Shown piece by piece: positions 33,401-45,100 of a DNA stretch of 64,000 nucleotides (the stretch's first letter is position 1; each line of letters opens with the position of its first letter). Made by a program: the position numbers and the translations under genes. The DNA is from Heligmosomoides polygyrus polygyrus (taxonomy: Eukaryota; Nematoda; Chromadorea; Rhabditida; Heligmosomidae). The stretch is from the NCBI GenBank assembly GCA_947396885.1, contig OX377204.1, positions 54,547,139 through 54,611,138 on the forward strand, in the 5' to 3' direction. The notes under the pieces were generated by a model. The model worked only from the letters and a program-made list of their open reading frames with translations, searched no databases and had not been told where the DNA came from.

Positions 33401-33546
33401 TCCGATACGTTACTCGCGGACATGAAAATTGCTGGTGTCCACCCTGATCAAGCGCAGGATCGGGAAAGGTGGCGTCGTAACACCAGAAAAGCGGACCCCG
33501 CGACGAAGCGGGACAAACGCTGAAGAAGAAGATGACGGAGCATTGG
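30441..33546 (+). mobile_element. RTE-type LINE with exact 16-bp target-site duplication
   Basis: GATGACGGAGCATTGG occurs at 30441-30456 and again at 33531-33546, precisely bracketing an RTE-like unit. Inside are about 300 bases of 5' UTR, one endonuclease-RT reading frame (30757 to about 33523) and a short 3' end of GAA repeats (TGAAGAAGAA). The duplication identity implies a fairly recent insertion, although the coding region already has several frameshifts. One ORF, a YADD RT and a very short 3' UTR are as in the RTE clade. Confidence 0.88.
30757..33523 (+). pseudogene. RTE endonuclease-reverse transcriptase, frameshifted
   Basis: Endonuclease: VATLNVGTLTGRSCELVEAL, then VDLCAVQETRW (catalytic Glu), GVGMIVSERF, DGDLNGHVG and HRPLI (catalytic His region). 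Reverse transcriptase from about 32090: EEIEAALKKMRPGKATGPDD, TTTPIWKKKGSPADCSNYL, NQCGFVSGCGSTT (then a stop), AFLNLEKAFDRL, HQGSALSPLLFVVVMDAI and LLYADDVMLA with YADD at 32791-32802. It closes with MKIAGVHPDQAQDR in a shifted frame. Breaks lie near 30920, 31340-31400, 32090, 32452 and 32690, so no full protein can be made. Hookworm genomes carry very many relatives; this is from memory of the family. Confidence 0.88.
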
Positions 33547-33550
33547 GAGC

Positions 33551-33563
33551 GGGGGGGGGGGGG
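33551..33563. repeat. G13 run
   Basis: Homopolymer just outside the 3' target-site duplication of the RTE element. The next 360 bases hold nothing recognised. Confidence 0.95.
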
Positions 33564-33930
33564 AAGGCGGAATTTCAGTGCAGGATTTTTCCTCATCTTC
33601 AATAGCGCTGAATTTCACCCTGACCACCTATTTTCAGTGGCGTTATTTATCTTACGGTGATTCTTTTTAGCTTCACATAGAACTAGATCGAAGGTCAAAG
33701 GATCTTCGATCAAATGCGGGTTTCCGTCACAAATTCCGTCAAGCAATTAAGCCAGATTTCAACCGAAGGTGCCGCAAGTTCGTTGAAATTGCTAGGTCGT
33801 TAATCGCAAAGTCTGTGCATTGTTTGTGCTCAAGAAATCTGGCACTGCCTTCGACTGCATTGCATCCGTCATCCGCTCTCATTACCTCACGTAACTGCTT
33901 CAAGCCTGTGTGAGTGGGAGATAGCCGCGA

Positions 33931-35558
33931 ACATGTACAATACCTCTCAAATTCTTTGCAAAAACGACGACGGATTAATCCGCCACAAAGGGTCGCATTG
34001 CCATAACTCTCTTCAAAGTTATTTGTCTAAAATCTAATTAACACCATTAGAAGTCCCGTCTCATTTTCTATCCAGCGATCTAAACACCATCTAAAACGAT
34101 TGCACAGTGACCTAGTTATGAAGCTTTTGCTTCCTCGGCTCCGTTAATTGATTTACGACCCCTCCGAGATCCCCAGTGGCATGTCCTTAAGGCTTTTCGT
34201 TGAGGAGATTCATCGAAACTCAGAAATTCTTTTTTGTTTCAGCAGATCTGTATTTGTTACGCATCAAGTGCTATTGTGGTACTAAATAGTGCCAAGTTTG
34301 AATAGCATAGGTCCGATTTCGGATAAGCGCAGACGCGCGGAAACCTAAGATTCAGTTAAGAATTACCCAGCTAATAGCCTGATACAGAAGACAGTATTCT
34401 ACTATTCCATTGCGGGAACGATGGTTTTTAGTGTAAGAGGTGTAGGTGTAAGACGGCTTTGAGAAATGGACAGAAATGACTAGATTTCCTTTTTTTCCAA
34501 CAAGGGATTGGTCCAATTTCAATATGCGGCGTAGGATTTCTCCTATCTTTGAACTTCGGTTGCTACTGTACAAGATAAGTACGAAAGCCGAGTTTTTTGT
34601 GATCTACAGTAAACCACAGGCACATTCGAATCTAAAATGAACTAAAAGATTTTGGCCGTTCAAAATGGATTTCTATGCGGCCAAAATTTAACGAAAACAA
34701 CAGAAAATTTTGCTTCAGTCGCTTACCTCTTTATGGATGAGTTTATTCAAAAAACCAACTGGACAGCATTTCTCAGCTCGTTGCGAGCTTTCCACAGATG
34801 TAATATTGTCCGTATTCAGACTGAACACCATTTTCACCTCTTCGGCCGCCGAAACAAGTTTGGGACTTCACTTCGGCGCAAGGGCAGCGAACGGCCCACA
34901 CGGCGACGGGCCGCTCGCTGCTCTTACGACCTTCTGCGCACTCCACATGTCGTATATCGCTTATGTACCGCGGCGGAGGAAGTGTGAATACTGTACTTGT
35001 TGGAAAAAAGAAACTCTGGTCATTTCTGTCCATTTCTCAAAGCCATTTTACACTTTTTATGAAGACCATCGTTCCCGCAATGGAATAGTAGAATACTGTC
35101 TTCTGTAGCAGGCTATTAGTTGGGTAATTCTTAACTGAATCTTAGGTTTCCGCGCGTCTGCGCTTATCCGAAATCGGGTCTATGTTATTCAAACTTGGCA
35201 CTATTTAGTACCACAATAACACTTGATGCGTAACAAATACAGATCTGCTGAAACAATAGAGGATTTCTGAGTTTCGATGAATCTCCTCAACGAAAAGCCC
35301 TAAGGACATGCCACTGGGGATCTCGGAGGGGTCCTAAATCAATTACCGGAGCCGAGGAAGCAAAAGCTTCATAACTAGGCCACTGTGCAATCGTTTTAGA
35401 TGGTGTTTAGATCGCTGGATAGGAAATGAGACGGGACTTCTAATGGTGTTAATTAGATTTTAGACAAATAACTTTGAAGAGAGTTATGGCAATGCGACGC
35501 TTTGTGACGGATTAATCCGTCGTCGTTTTTGCAAAGAATTTGAGCGGTATTGTACATG
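33931..35558. mobile_element. Fold-back element, about 570-bp inverted arms
   Basis: Left arm 33931-34505 and right arm 34996-35558 are inverted copies. The outer end is ACATGTACAATACC. Shared words include GATTCAGTTAAGAATTACCC, CGACGACGGATTAATCCG and ATTTCTGTCCATTTCTCAAA. Differences are mostly single bases, with estimated identity above 90%. The spacer of about 490 bases has no recognisable coding content. No target-site duplication is obvious. Confidence 0.88.
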
Positions 35559-36097
35559 ACAGAGCGCTCCGCATGTTTCAGCACTCGCTGGTCCATTTTC
35601 ACTGTATGGTCGACGCCGGAGACGACAAGCCAAGCTCCACGATGAGCTTCGTCGGAGAACTTCGTCAATAGAATTGTTTATTAATCGAAACATAACTTCA
35701 TTGATCGCCAAAACAACGTGGTAACAGAAGATGCTCTCCCGTCGATGATCACTCTCGTGCGCTGCCTTTTCAATCGTGCTTTATTTTGCATCCGAACTGC
35801 TGCACGCTGGCATCAAACTCTTTCAGAGCTCCAGGACGGCAGTGCCTCTTCAAATGGGGAGCAAGGCAAGCGCGATATGCCATCACTCCTTTGCATTTGT
35901 GCTGAAAGGAACGCTTCTAAAGAAGAGTTGAAGCCAAGAAGCGTAGAAGATCGAAACATGTGTTCATAGCTAGCAGGCGAGAGGGCCGAAGCGTATAACT
36001 GACTGACTGGTTGGCGAAAGCGAATCATACAGGAAAATCCCCACCCTTCATTTAGTACGGAACTATGTTTCATTTTTACCGAACGAGTAAGAGGTCG
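35559..36097. other. No recognisable feature
   Basis: Short open frames only. Confidence 0.45.
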
Positions 36098-36100
36098 CAG

Positions 36101-36158
36101 AACTTTATAACGGAGTCGCAGCGGCAACTATATGCCGCTGCGACTCCGTTGTAAAGTT
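36101..36158. repeat. Hairpin, 26-bp arms
   Basis: 36101-36126 (AACTTTATAACGGAGTCGCA, then GCGGCA) is complementary to 36133-36158 with one mismatch and a 6-base ACTATA loop. Possibly a minimal palindromic element or the joined ends of one. Confidence 0.93.
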
Positions 36159-36239
36159 ATGGGAGACAACCATCAGTTGTTTACCACTAAACCCTTTCTT
36201 CTACAAGACTGTCAAGCACGCCTTTGACATGATAACCAT

Positions 36240-36480
36240 AGCTGCGCTCCAATGAATATATTTGAATAATTGTTCGAATAATTAATTTGAGCAAGTATTA
36301 GAGTAGTCGAATATTTGAATCTTCTTGCCTTTCGAATAATGATTCGAATTCGAAAATCGATAGTTTTCAAAAATCCAATATTCGCTCGAATTCGATATTC
36401 GATTACTATCCGAAATCCGAATATTTAAACTTTACTCGATGATCGACTAATTTTGCTCGAATAAATGTCGGTGGCAAATA
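36240..36480. repeat. AT-rich cluster of ATTCGAAT/CGAATATT words
   Basis: TTCGAA, CGAATA and ATATTCG words recur more than a dozen times in both orientations within 240 bases. This is a texture seen at hAT-type subterminal regions. No clean terminal repeat was located. Confidence 0.55.
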
Positions 36481-37793
36481 AACTTAAAATTTTCAACACT
36501 GATCGTCTGAGTGTTACGACCAGCATAATAAAATGAAATGCATTCAAAAAGAAAAGAAAAATGGATCCCATTTCTTCCCAGAAAGGTGTTTGCACGTCTT
36601 CTTACGAGGTTCCACTCGAAATCCCTTCGACGTCAACGAGAAATGTCGCACGTTCAAGTCCGGGGTGTGCGTTAATTTGTTCCGGTAAACTTTTAACGAC
36701 CATCTTTTAAAGAAAACTTTTCGCATTAAATTCTGTAAATTCGGTAAAATCGTTTCAGAATTTTTGCTCAGCTGCGTTCAGCCGTATTCTAGTAACCAAA
36801 ATGTAAAAAAACCAAATAAGCCTTTTCCTTATTGTTTTTTTCGATTCCATCTACATGCAGAGAATATGACTGTGTTTCATTTTTACAACAAACAACGGAT
36901 GTCCATCTGTCATCAACAAAAATGCTACACGAGAAAAATCGTCAGGATCCCAAAAACCAAATATTAATTTAAATGACAAATTTTGCACTATGCTACTTCG
37001 TTTAGCTTGTGGAAAGTCGTCAACTTTCTGAAAAATCCAGTCGGAAGATGAAATGAGCCGTGCCATGCAACGTAACACGGCTGAAGGTTTTCGATCGTTT
37101 TCATTTGCCCTGACCAAACGTTTTGCAAAACTTGCGCTCGCTAAGTAATCTCTTGCAACTCAACATTCTTCTATAGTGCCATCATTGTTTCGGAAAATTA
37201 TGGAATATTTTAGTGAAGAATTCAGGTCAGGCAGTGACCTCAGCGAAGCCTTGGAAGATATTTGCGAAGACCATAGATCCATCTGTTTCACAGAATGATT
37301 CCTTTTGTCTCAAAATGTCCTGTTCTTATGGCTGAAGGCAACAGAAGCAGAATCCAGTAGACGACCACGGACCGTTGAGCAAAATTTTGTCGAAACGAAT
37401 CCTACAGTATTGAGTATTTTTGACTTTGCCACACAAGTAAAGTAGATTTCAATTGTTAAGTTCTTTCTCTTCTGTATTTCAGAGGGAATGTATAGAGAAC
37501 ACGAGTATTTAAAAGGGCGTTTCTCGCCATATGTTAACGATTGTTCATCTTGCCTTTATCCTTTCTAAGACCTCAGAATAGAATTACCACTCTCTGTCAC
37601 TTTTTTACGCCTCTTCAGCAATTGACCTCTCTGATTTTTCTTGAAGCACCTGGTACCATACTGTTCAGCGCATTTGCTTGAGGTTCGAATGCGTTCTAGG
37701 CTTCTTAATTTCTTCCCACTTTTGTAGATCACGCATGCGCATGCCAGCACGAATTCGCCTGCGTCTAACGTACCAGTTTTTGGACCAACTTCA
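36481..37793. other. No recognisable gene
   Basis: AT-rich; open frames lack family features. Confidence 0.45.
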
Positions 37794-39058
37794 TATACAG
37801 ATGTCTCAGAAAATGTATATACTGTTCGAAAGGTGATAACTTTGCTCACAGAAAAGGTACTGAAGTAGTTGAGGGCTAGGAAAGCATTAGAAAATAAAAA
37901 ATTTCTGACATATGAGCGGCATGGAACGCGCAATGCACTCGTCTGAAACCTTGCCTTTTGCACTCGGTTGATTGTGTTTCGATTGAATACTTGTTGAAAT
38001 TTCTCCTTTAAGAAACCGTATTGATTGACTTGTGCTTCGTTAAGGTGTAAAACTTAAAGACACACTGTGGCTTGTAGAAAATGCAGGCTCTCCTAAAAAT
38101 GCAGGTAGTATTCGAAAGGTTCTAACATTGTTGCTAGTGAAGCATTTTAAGATGTTTGAGACTCATATGAAAGCGCAGGGAACCGAGAGTACTGTGGCGT
38201 GCAAATAGACAAGATCGCGCCATGCGCCGCCAGAAACCTTGCATGTCCGACTCAATTGATAATGCATGTGCTGAATACCTGTTACACTCTTGTTACTACT
38301 TGGCTACATTAACCTGCAGTGTGCTCCTTTTAACGTTTTCTGTCACTCAGTAGCTGCGATTATGCCGACTAACCTCTCCATTCACCTTGAATGTTGCTTC
38401 ATCATTCCACAGAATCCATCTTGGAAAATGGTGCTCTTGCTCACGTTTAAATTGTGTAATCAATAAACGCAGGTGTCGTGTCTTTCACGAGATTGTCAAG
38501 TTCTAAACGACAAAAGAAGCACAGTGCAGGTTAATGTGGTCAAGTAGTAACAAGATTGTAACAGGTATTCAGCACATGCATAATCAATTGAGTCGGACGT
38601 GCAAGGTTTTTGGCGGGAGTATAGCGCAATCTTGACTATTTGCACGCCACAGTAATTTCGTTACCCTGCGCTTTCACATGAGTCGCAAACATCTTAAAAT
38701 GCTTCACTAGCAACAATGTTATAACCTTTCAAATACTACCTGCTTTTTTTAGGTTGAACTGCACTTTTTGCAAGCAGAAATGTGTTTTTAGGTTTTAAAC
38801 GTTAAAATAACAACAAACCAAACAATACGAGTACTTACTGAAAAAAGTACATCAAGTATTCAGTCGAAACACCATCAATCGAGTGTAAAATGCAAGGTTC
38901 CAGACGAGTTCATGGCGCATTCCAACACCCCTCATATGGTCAAAAAACTTCTATTTTCATAAGCTTTCATATAAACCCTCAACTTCTTCAGTACCTTCCC
39001 TGCGAGCAAAGTTACCACATTTCAAACAGTGTACACATTTTTTGAGACACCTTGTATA
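37794..39058. mobile_element. Fold-back element, ACAAGGTGTCTCAAAAA family, copy 2
   Basis: Left arm 37794-38340 and inverted right arm 38505-39058. The right terminus reads TTTTTTGAGACACCTTGTAT, the inverse of the left terminus of the 22865-24272 element. The stretch 37945-38330 is an inverted copy of 23462-23880, including GGCTTGTAGAAAATGCAxGC-like and CAATTGATAATGCATGTGCT words. The spacer is about 165 bases. Its own left terminus is diverged (TATACAGATGTCTCAGAAAA). No coding sequence. Confidence 0.8.
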
Positions 39059-39802
39059 ATAACTGCCGATGAGTGGTCATTGGCCTCTCTACTTTATTTA
39101 AATAATTGCACTGCTTTCATGTAAACAGGTATGTTCGCTGTTTCACGTGTATATGTACTGACTGTGCTTCTCCCGAAGAAAACAAGGGAGCCCTCCAAGA
39201 AGACGAAAAGGTTAAGTAACCTCATTGGCGTGTACGGCATCAAATTCAACAAAAGCGACCTAAATACTGGCAGCCACGACCTATAAGCTAGGCACCCATC
39301 AATGTAGTATTAAAGTAGTTCTATAGTAATCAGCTGATGCTGTATGAAGAACGCGTCCAACTCTCCGGAAAACTTGCTCGCAAGATTACAAGATTTTCTC
39401 CCCTTGTTTCGTTTCTTACACTTTTCTATTTCGCACTATTTATATTTCATAGCGTTTTCTTCACGTCTTATATGCCTTCTCAACCCCACTTATGAAGAAA
39501 GTAGGACAAAAAACTGTGAAAAAATTGACTGGTTGGGAAATATGAAAAATTATTGTGTAGCAATCAGGCCCGAGAAAAGGCCTAGAAAGTCGAAAAAATA
39601 CTAACAACTGCATAAAAAAGTGGGAAAACGTAAAGAATACGTACTCTCAAAATGTTGAAAATATAATGATCACTTGAACGTGATCCACCACGCTCTGGTA
39701 AAAAATCAGTGTTCAATTGCTTCTGATCAGATCAGGGTATGCCGAAAAATTATCCACGATAAGCGTAATAAGCTGGAAAGGCCGAGTGTTGCTGTGCCTA
39801 GA
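39059..39802. other. No recognisable gene
   Basis: Nothing assigned between the fold-back element and the following MITE. Confidence 0.45.
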
Positions 39803-40163
39803 TAAAGCGGCTTTCACATTGCCATTGCTGTTGTTGCAGCAACGAGCAACGAAAAAGGGACGATGTTCGATGCTTTTTGCAGCCGCAACGCGGCAAGATA
39901 AGATAATGAGATTAGACCTGTGATTTGCCTCCGTCGACGGGCATCAGCAACAATGAATGATGACAATCATTCCTCATTGCATCAGCAGCAACATCGGGAT
40001 CGGCCGCGCAACCGATGCCGTTGTTGCTGATGCGGGGTTGTGGCAACAGCAGTGTGAAAGCCCCTCCTCGTTGCTGTTGTTGCTCCTCTCGTCTCTACGC
40101 AATGCTTCATCATTGCGGCACCGGTTGCGCAACAGCAGCAACAGGAGTGTGGAAGCCGCTTAA
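39803..40163. mobile_element. MITE with AAGCGGCTT terminal repeats and GTTGCTGTTG interior
   Basis: The left end TAAAGCGGCTTTCACATTGC continues CATTGCTGTTGTTGC. The inverse of the right end is TTAAGCGGCTTCCACACTCC, then TGTTGCTGCTGTTGC. The terminal inverted repeats are about 35 bp and imperfect. The interior is dominated by GTTGCTG/CAGCAAC words that allow further internal pairing (39940-40140). No ORF. Confidence 0.75.
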
Positions 40164-41221
40164 GGAGCCTTTTATGCTCTCGCCGCCGCGCGGCGCAACT
40201 GGCCCTGCCGCGCGCCGAATTTGACGCCCCGCTGCACGATTGCAATCAAAAAGGGGAGCGTCGGAGACGCGCAGCCACAAGCTTCTGCCAACTACGGTCC
40301 GTTCACCAAGGATAACGAAGGAGAGGGCCTATTAGTTATTGAAGAACCAAAACAGTAAGGATTCGTCCGGCTGAGCAAAGGAATGCATCTTGCTAATGTT
40401 AGTCGTGGGTTTCTTGTGAGAAGCGACGAATCCTCTTTTAAGGCTGGGGTCGAAGTAGTCTGCTCAACCTACGGTTGAAACTGGTGAGTGTGGTATTGAG
40501 TAGAATCCCCTGCAATGCAAATGGCACTAATTGATCTATTATTTTGCAACATGTGCTGATCCAAAAGTAAAATTGCTGGAAGGTAGTCATGATCGAAAAT
40601 CTGTCAAATTGTCTGTCTCGAATTGTCTGTCGTATGGCCATTCCGGGGCCATTGTTAACTAAACATACCTTTAGTGGTTTACTAGATGAAGAGTCAGAGT
40701 CTACCGATCTTCATTCCCTTCCTAGGTTAAACCAGATAGGGGTGACTAAGGTCACGGTCACCGATTTCGCCCAAGCTCCACCGTAATCGGCCGAAATTTC
40801 AAAAACGAATGTTAGATTCGTGATCAGCTCTGTAAATAACTCACCCCTGGGCGAAGTTGGGTTGAAAAAATTTTCTCGACCTCTCCTCGACTTCTGGAGT
40901 CCTAAATGTACTACAACAGCACCATAATTTTGCAACACCCTTTTTGTTGTGTTGATTGGGGAACCAAAACAAAAAGACATAGCAAAATGTTTCATCCCGG
41001 TATAAAATCTTCCGCACCACACCAAGTCTGCCGCAGCCGATCGCGCCGGGCCGCGCTCTCCTCTCCAGCGGTGCGATTCGCCGAATACCGTAACCCGAAA
41101 ATCAAATCAAATGTGAAATCAAATTCCGTCAAATGTGGTGTTTTGAGGCGGCGGAGTGTGAAAGCGGTGCGGTACGAAAAATCGATAGCCGTGTCATCCA
41201 CCACGCCGCGAGTATGTGGCC
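40164..41221. other. No recognisable gene
   Basis: A minus-strand open frame of about 100 codons (41025-40711) is present without a domain I recognise. Any 3' exons of gene B would have to lie here or between 41.4 and 42.2 kb, but I could not identify them. Confidence 0.4.
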
Positions 41222-41357
41222 TTGTTTGGTGTGCGCGCGACGAGCGACGCGCGACGCGATGCTATGTGTAGTCGCCGAATTGATCAATCGCGTCGCCCGA
41301 TCAATTTGGCCACTACGCATGCATCGCGTCGCTCGTCGCGTGCGCACTAAACACGCA
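41222..41357. repeat. Imperfect GC-rich palindrome, about 135 bp
   Basis: GTGTGCGCGCGACGAGCGAC on the left pairs with the complement of GTCGCTCGTCGCGTGCGCAC on the right. Nearer the centre GTAGTCGCCGAATTGATC pairs with GATCAATTTGGCCACTAC. CGACGCGATG words link it to the CpG-rich MITE family at 19-26 kb. Confidence 0.75.
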
Positions 41358-42181
41358 TGCGAGCGACCAAAATGCAACAGGAGCGCTCAGAACGCGATTC
41401 TGTGCAAACGTGCCCCGTTCAGTTAATTCGACCATCTAATTGGCTTGAAAAGCTTCTCGCAAATGTCGGGGTGAGCATTTCGTGACTAGGCGAGGGTGGT
41501 ACACGCAGCAGTGGGAACTTGAGCATAGCTGGACGAGATCTCAAGACAAGGCCTGTCGGAAACGACTACTTCCTAGTATTAGTTGGTAGAATGCTTCTTT
41601 GTATTGTTGCAAACACGTGTTCCGTCTGTATGTTCCTTACCTCAAGCCTTATGTGTCTTAACTGTAACCTTATGTGCTTTAGCTCTCCATCTAAATCGAC
41701 CAATGCCTATGTTGTTGTTCTCAAGTGCGTGCTTCGCAGCTATCAGACGTTCCGATCGTAATGTGTTGAGGCGAGCTGCTCCTTTTAATGCTCGCCGCTC
41801 GAGCCGATCGTTTCGTCGGTGAAGTTTCATTTATTTTTTCTCAATTTTTTATTGTCTTCTTCTCCTTCTTCAGCCGTAATGTATCGATTTCAAGTAGTCA
41901 AATACTCAAGTATTGGGCAAGGTTCCTCAAACTAATCTCAAGTCTTTGGTGCTATTTTATCATTAGTCTGATTTATACGTCATCGATTTACAATTTTAGT
42001 GGTTTAGTTACCCAAGTTTAAAGTAAGTCTTGCCGAAGGCGAGCAGTACTCAACTCAAACGTAGCTAACTGGTCAAGTTCAAGTCAAGTCGGAGATTGGC
42101 CGTTACCTCGAACACACACCAACGTCAGAACAACCATCTTTTTGCGATAGGGCCGTTGAGTGTTTCGTCTCTGTAGCTCAC

Positions 42182-45100
42182 CTCATCTCTGCCCGGAAAG
42201 GCTTCTCCCATGATGTGACTCCGACAGCTACCTCGCCCCAGTGCCTCCTGCTCCATAATGCAGTCGTAATGCGTCATAAAACGCTGAATGTTTTGCGGCG
42301 AACAGATGTAGCCGAGGTGGTCCTTGGCGAAGCGAACCTGCACATGAATTCTGATATGTTGCAAAGCTCAAACATTGAAGCAAAGTAAGCGTCTGCCAGC
42401 ATTTCAGGGCACCGATTCTTGTCCGGTGGCCAAATTTTTCACACTGCAAGAGGACACTTTTTGCTTCAGGTCTTCAATTGTAACCTTTCGCGAAGTAAAT
42501 CCGTCACGTTCGCTTACTGTAGCTCAGCTTCTAAACGACTCTAAAAGCTCGAAGGTGTTGTTGAGAGCGAGGGAACGTACCAACTCGTCCATGATGCACA
42601 CGCGTATGTGATCGACATCTGCGCACAGGAACACGTTTGCATAGCTATCACACAGCTCCAGCAGCTCAACTCGGGAGTACTTGTACACGGGGAACGACAC
42701 CTGAACACCAGTGATCCCCGTGCTGACAATGAGAACAGAGGCTGATTGAAGTGCCTTCGCAGCAGAGCGGACACGCTTTTAGCAGACCTAATCTAATCCT
42801 TGGAAAGACCGACGCCTTCGCTATTTGTACGAGATACGAACTAGTATGATAATTCGAGATTTGTACATTTAACTGCTACAACGATGCTTTTCTGCGATGA
42901 AAACCCCAGTGCCAGGTGGGACTCCAGCCCAAACCCCTTCTTACCGGTATGATGCTGCGCATTTACACCACCGGTGGGGTTTTGATCAAGCGGAGCATCC
43001 TCATCTCTTGGGAATAGTCAGCACTCACGAACCGCTGGTATCAGCACGTGAGCAGTTCAGTCAGAAGTCTTGGAAGAAATGATGGTCAAGTCGATTTCTT
43101 TAAGTCTCAAGCAGTGGTCACTGAGGTTGCTTATAGCGACGCTTCCTTATGATCGAGAGCATTTTCAAGGTGTTCGAAGTTCGTTCAAGAAAAAAAAACG
43201 GATTTTTGGCACTACATACGATGCTTCTCAAATGACGCCGGCAACGTAGAATACTACGATTGAAAGGAAGTAGAACAGCAACCGACAGCAACATGTTTTG
43301 CCATGCCTCAAGTTTGGCCCAGCTTCTGATCCGGATTAGCTTTCGGAAGCAAGTCAAACTCGAAACGATTAGCCGACACAGCAAGCAGCTTACCTCACTC
43401 AAATGAGGCCATGTGGCTCGAAGAGCTGACCATGTGCGCATTAGTGGTGCTGTGCAGACTCGTGCCTAAAATCAATTCTTAGACAATCCCTTCTGCTAAA
43501 AACTGCTTCTGTAGCCCTATCTACCCACGCAACCGCACCCAGTAACGTACAGTCATTGCCGGAGCAGCTAGGTTTGAATGAGTGATTCACCTGGTTTCGC
43601 ATCCCCCTCGTGCAGTTGCTGGAGAGCGTGTAGTTGAACAGCGGATCGTCATTCTCTAAGCTTTCTTCCTCTTCTTCGAAGCCCGGCGAAGGGGAACTGC
43701 CAGGGGCGACTGCCTTGAAGGATGCTTCCCCATTGAGGTCACCATTCTCACCAGCCAATGTTGATTTAGAGGAGCTTTCCTCGCCGTCATCATCGTCGTC
43801 CACATCACCCGCTGTATCGCTTTCTGACATCACACCATTTTTACGCCCGTTCACGATTACTGTCGGCAATATGTTATCGTCTTCGATAGGGGCTTCTCCG
43901 CTCGCTTCAACGCCAAACTCTTGCGACTTCGCAGCTTTCTTGACGACAGGGGAGGATGTTGCTTTTGCTGTAGTCGCCATCGGCGTTGGTCTGGTGGATC
44001 GCTGGGAGGTAGTACTCACTGTCGTCCCTAACGTTGTCGTCGCGTTTCTGGCTGCCACCGTGCTGGCTGCCACTATGTCTGAAACAGGCAGCTGTAATAA
44101 AGCGTCCCCTCATCACCTTTCCTTGTTAATTGTGCTGGGCGCCTTAACAGTGCCCTACACTTGCTTAGGAAGCGCAATGCGTGGCAGTGAACCCGTTAGT
44201 TAATGTGTTAACTGGTTTGTGGAATGTGGGAATGTTCTTTTAACTTAGGCGATCAGTATGGAGTCGCGAGCGGCGAATGTCCTCGCAGGGCAAGTCATTG
44301 AAGGGCTGCCAAATGTGTGATCCGGAACGGTGTTGGTGGTGAGAACTCCTTTGAATACACTTTCGTTCTGAATCCTTTACGCATCTTCAATGAGGAGTGA
44401 AGGCAGCAGGGGAAATTGCTGAAATCCAATGTTTGGGAGAATGTAGAATATTATTTGTACAAGTATTGGCTTGCATGTAAAGCAAATCTTGAAAGGAAAT
44501 TCAAAATTGAAAGGTGAAAGCAGTACTGCTAGCGGAACACCACTGCGGAAATTTCAACTGTAAAAACAACGTTAAGCATCAGCATGAACATAAGCGAAAC
44601 TAATTTTTGGGCGGGTCTATGCTTTCACACGCTGTAATCTCTACGAGTCGGGACTTCTTAAGACGTACTACATTGAATGCTCTCACTCCACCAAAAATTC
44701 CTTCGGTAATACAACCTCGACAATTAGCCTCGCTCTAACTTCAAAAGGAGGCGGTCGTAACTGGAATGATTTTGATGGACAACATGGAAGATGGCTTTTA
44801 AAAGGGACATGCGTGACATATATACTTATTATATTGAAGTCTGGTACAGAATGGCGGCGAAATTCTTCCATAGAAACCGACCCTATACACTGCTCAACGT
44901 CTTCCTCATGAAGATTGAAACTGGGGCAATCGCATGGAACACTCTGTCATACATGGAGCTGTCACATATTCACTTAAATGCCATTTCGAGTGCACTCCAC
45001 TTCTGTGGTTGCAATGCCTGTTATAGTTAGTGCTTGAAAATCATAGTTCCATGAATAACAACTCTATATGACATGAGTTGTTACTATGGTACGGATAAAG

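Noticed and set aside
40711..41025. 104-codon minus-strand frame as a 3' exon of gene B
   Set aside because: No cysteine pattern of the family, no matching phase or acceptor identified.
43634..44203. 189-codon plus-strand open frame
   Set aside because: Antisense of the gene B acidic linker exon. The minus-strand reading has splice borders and agreeing phases.
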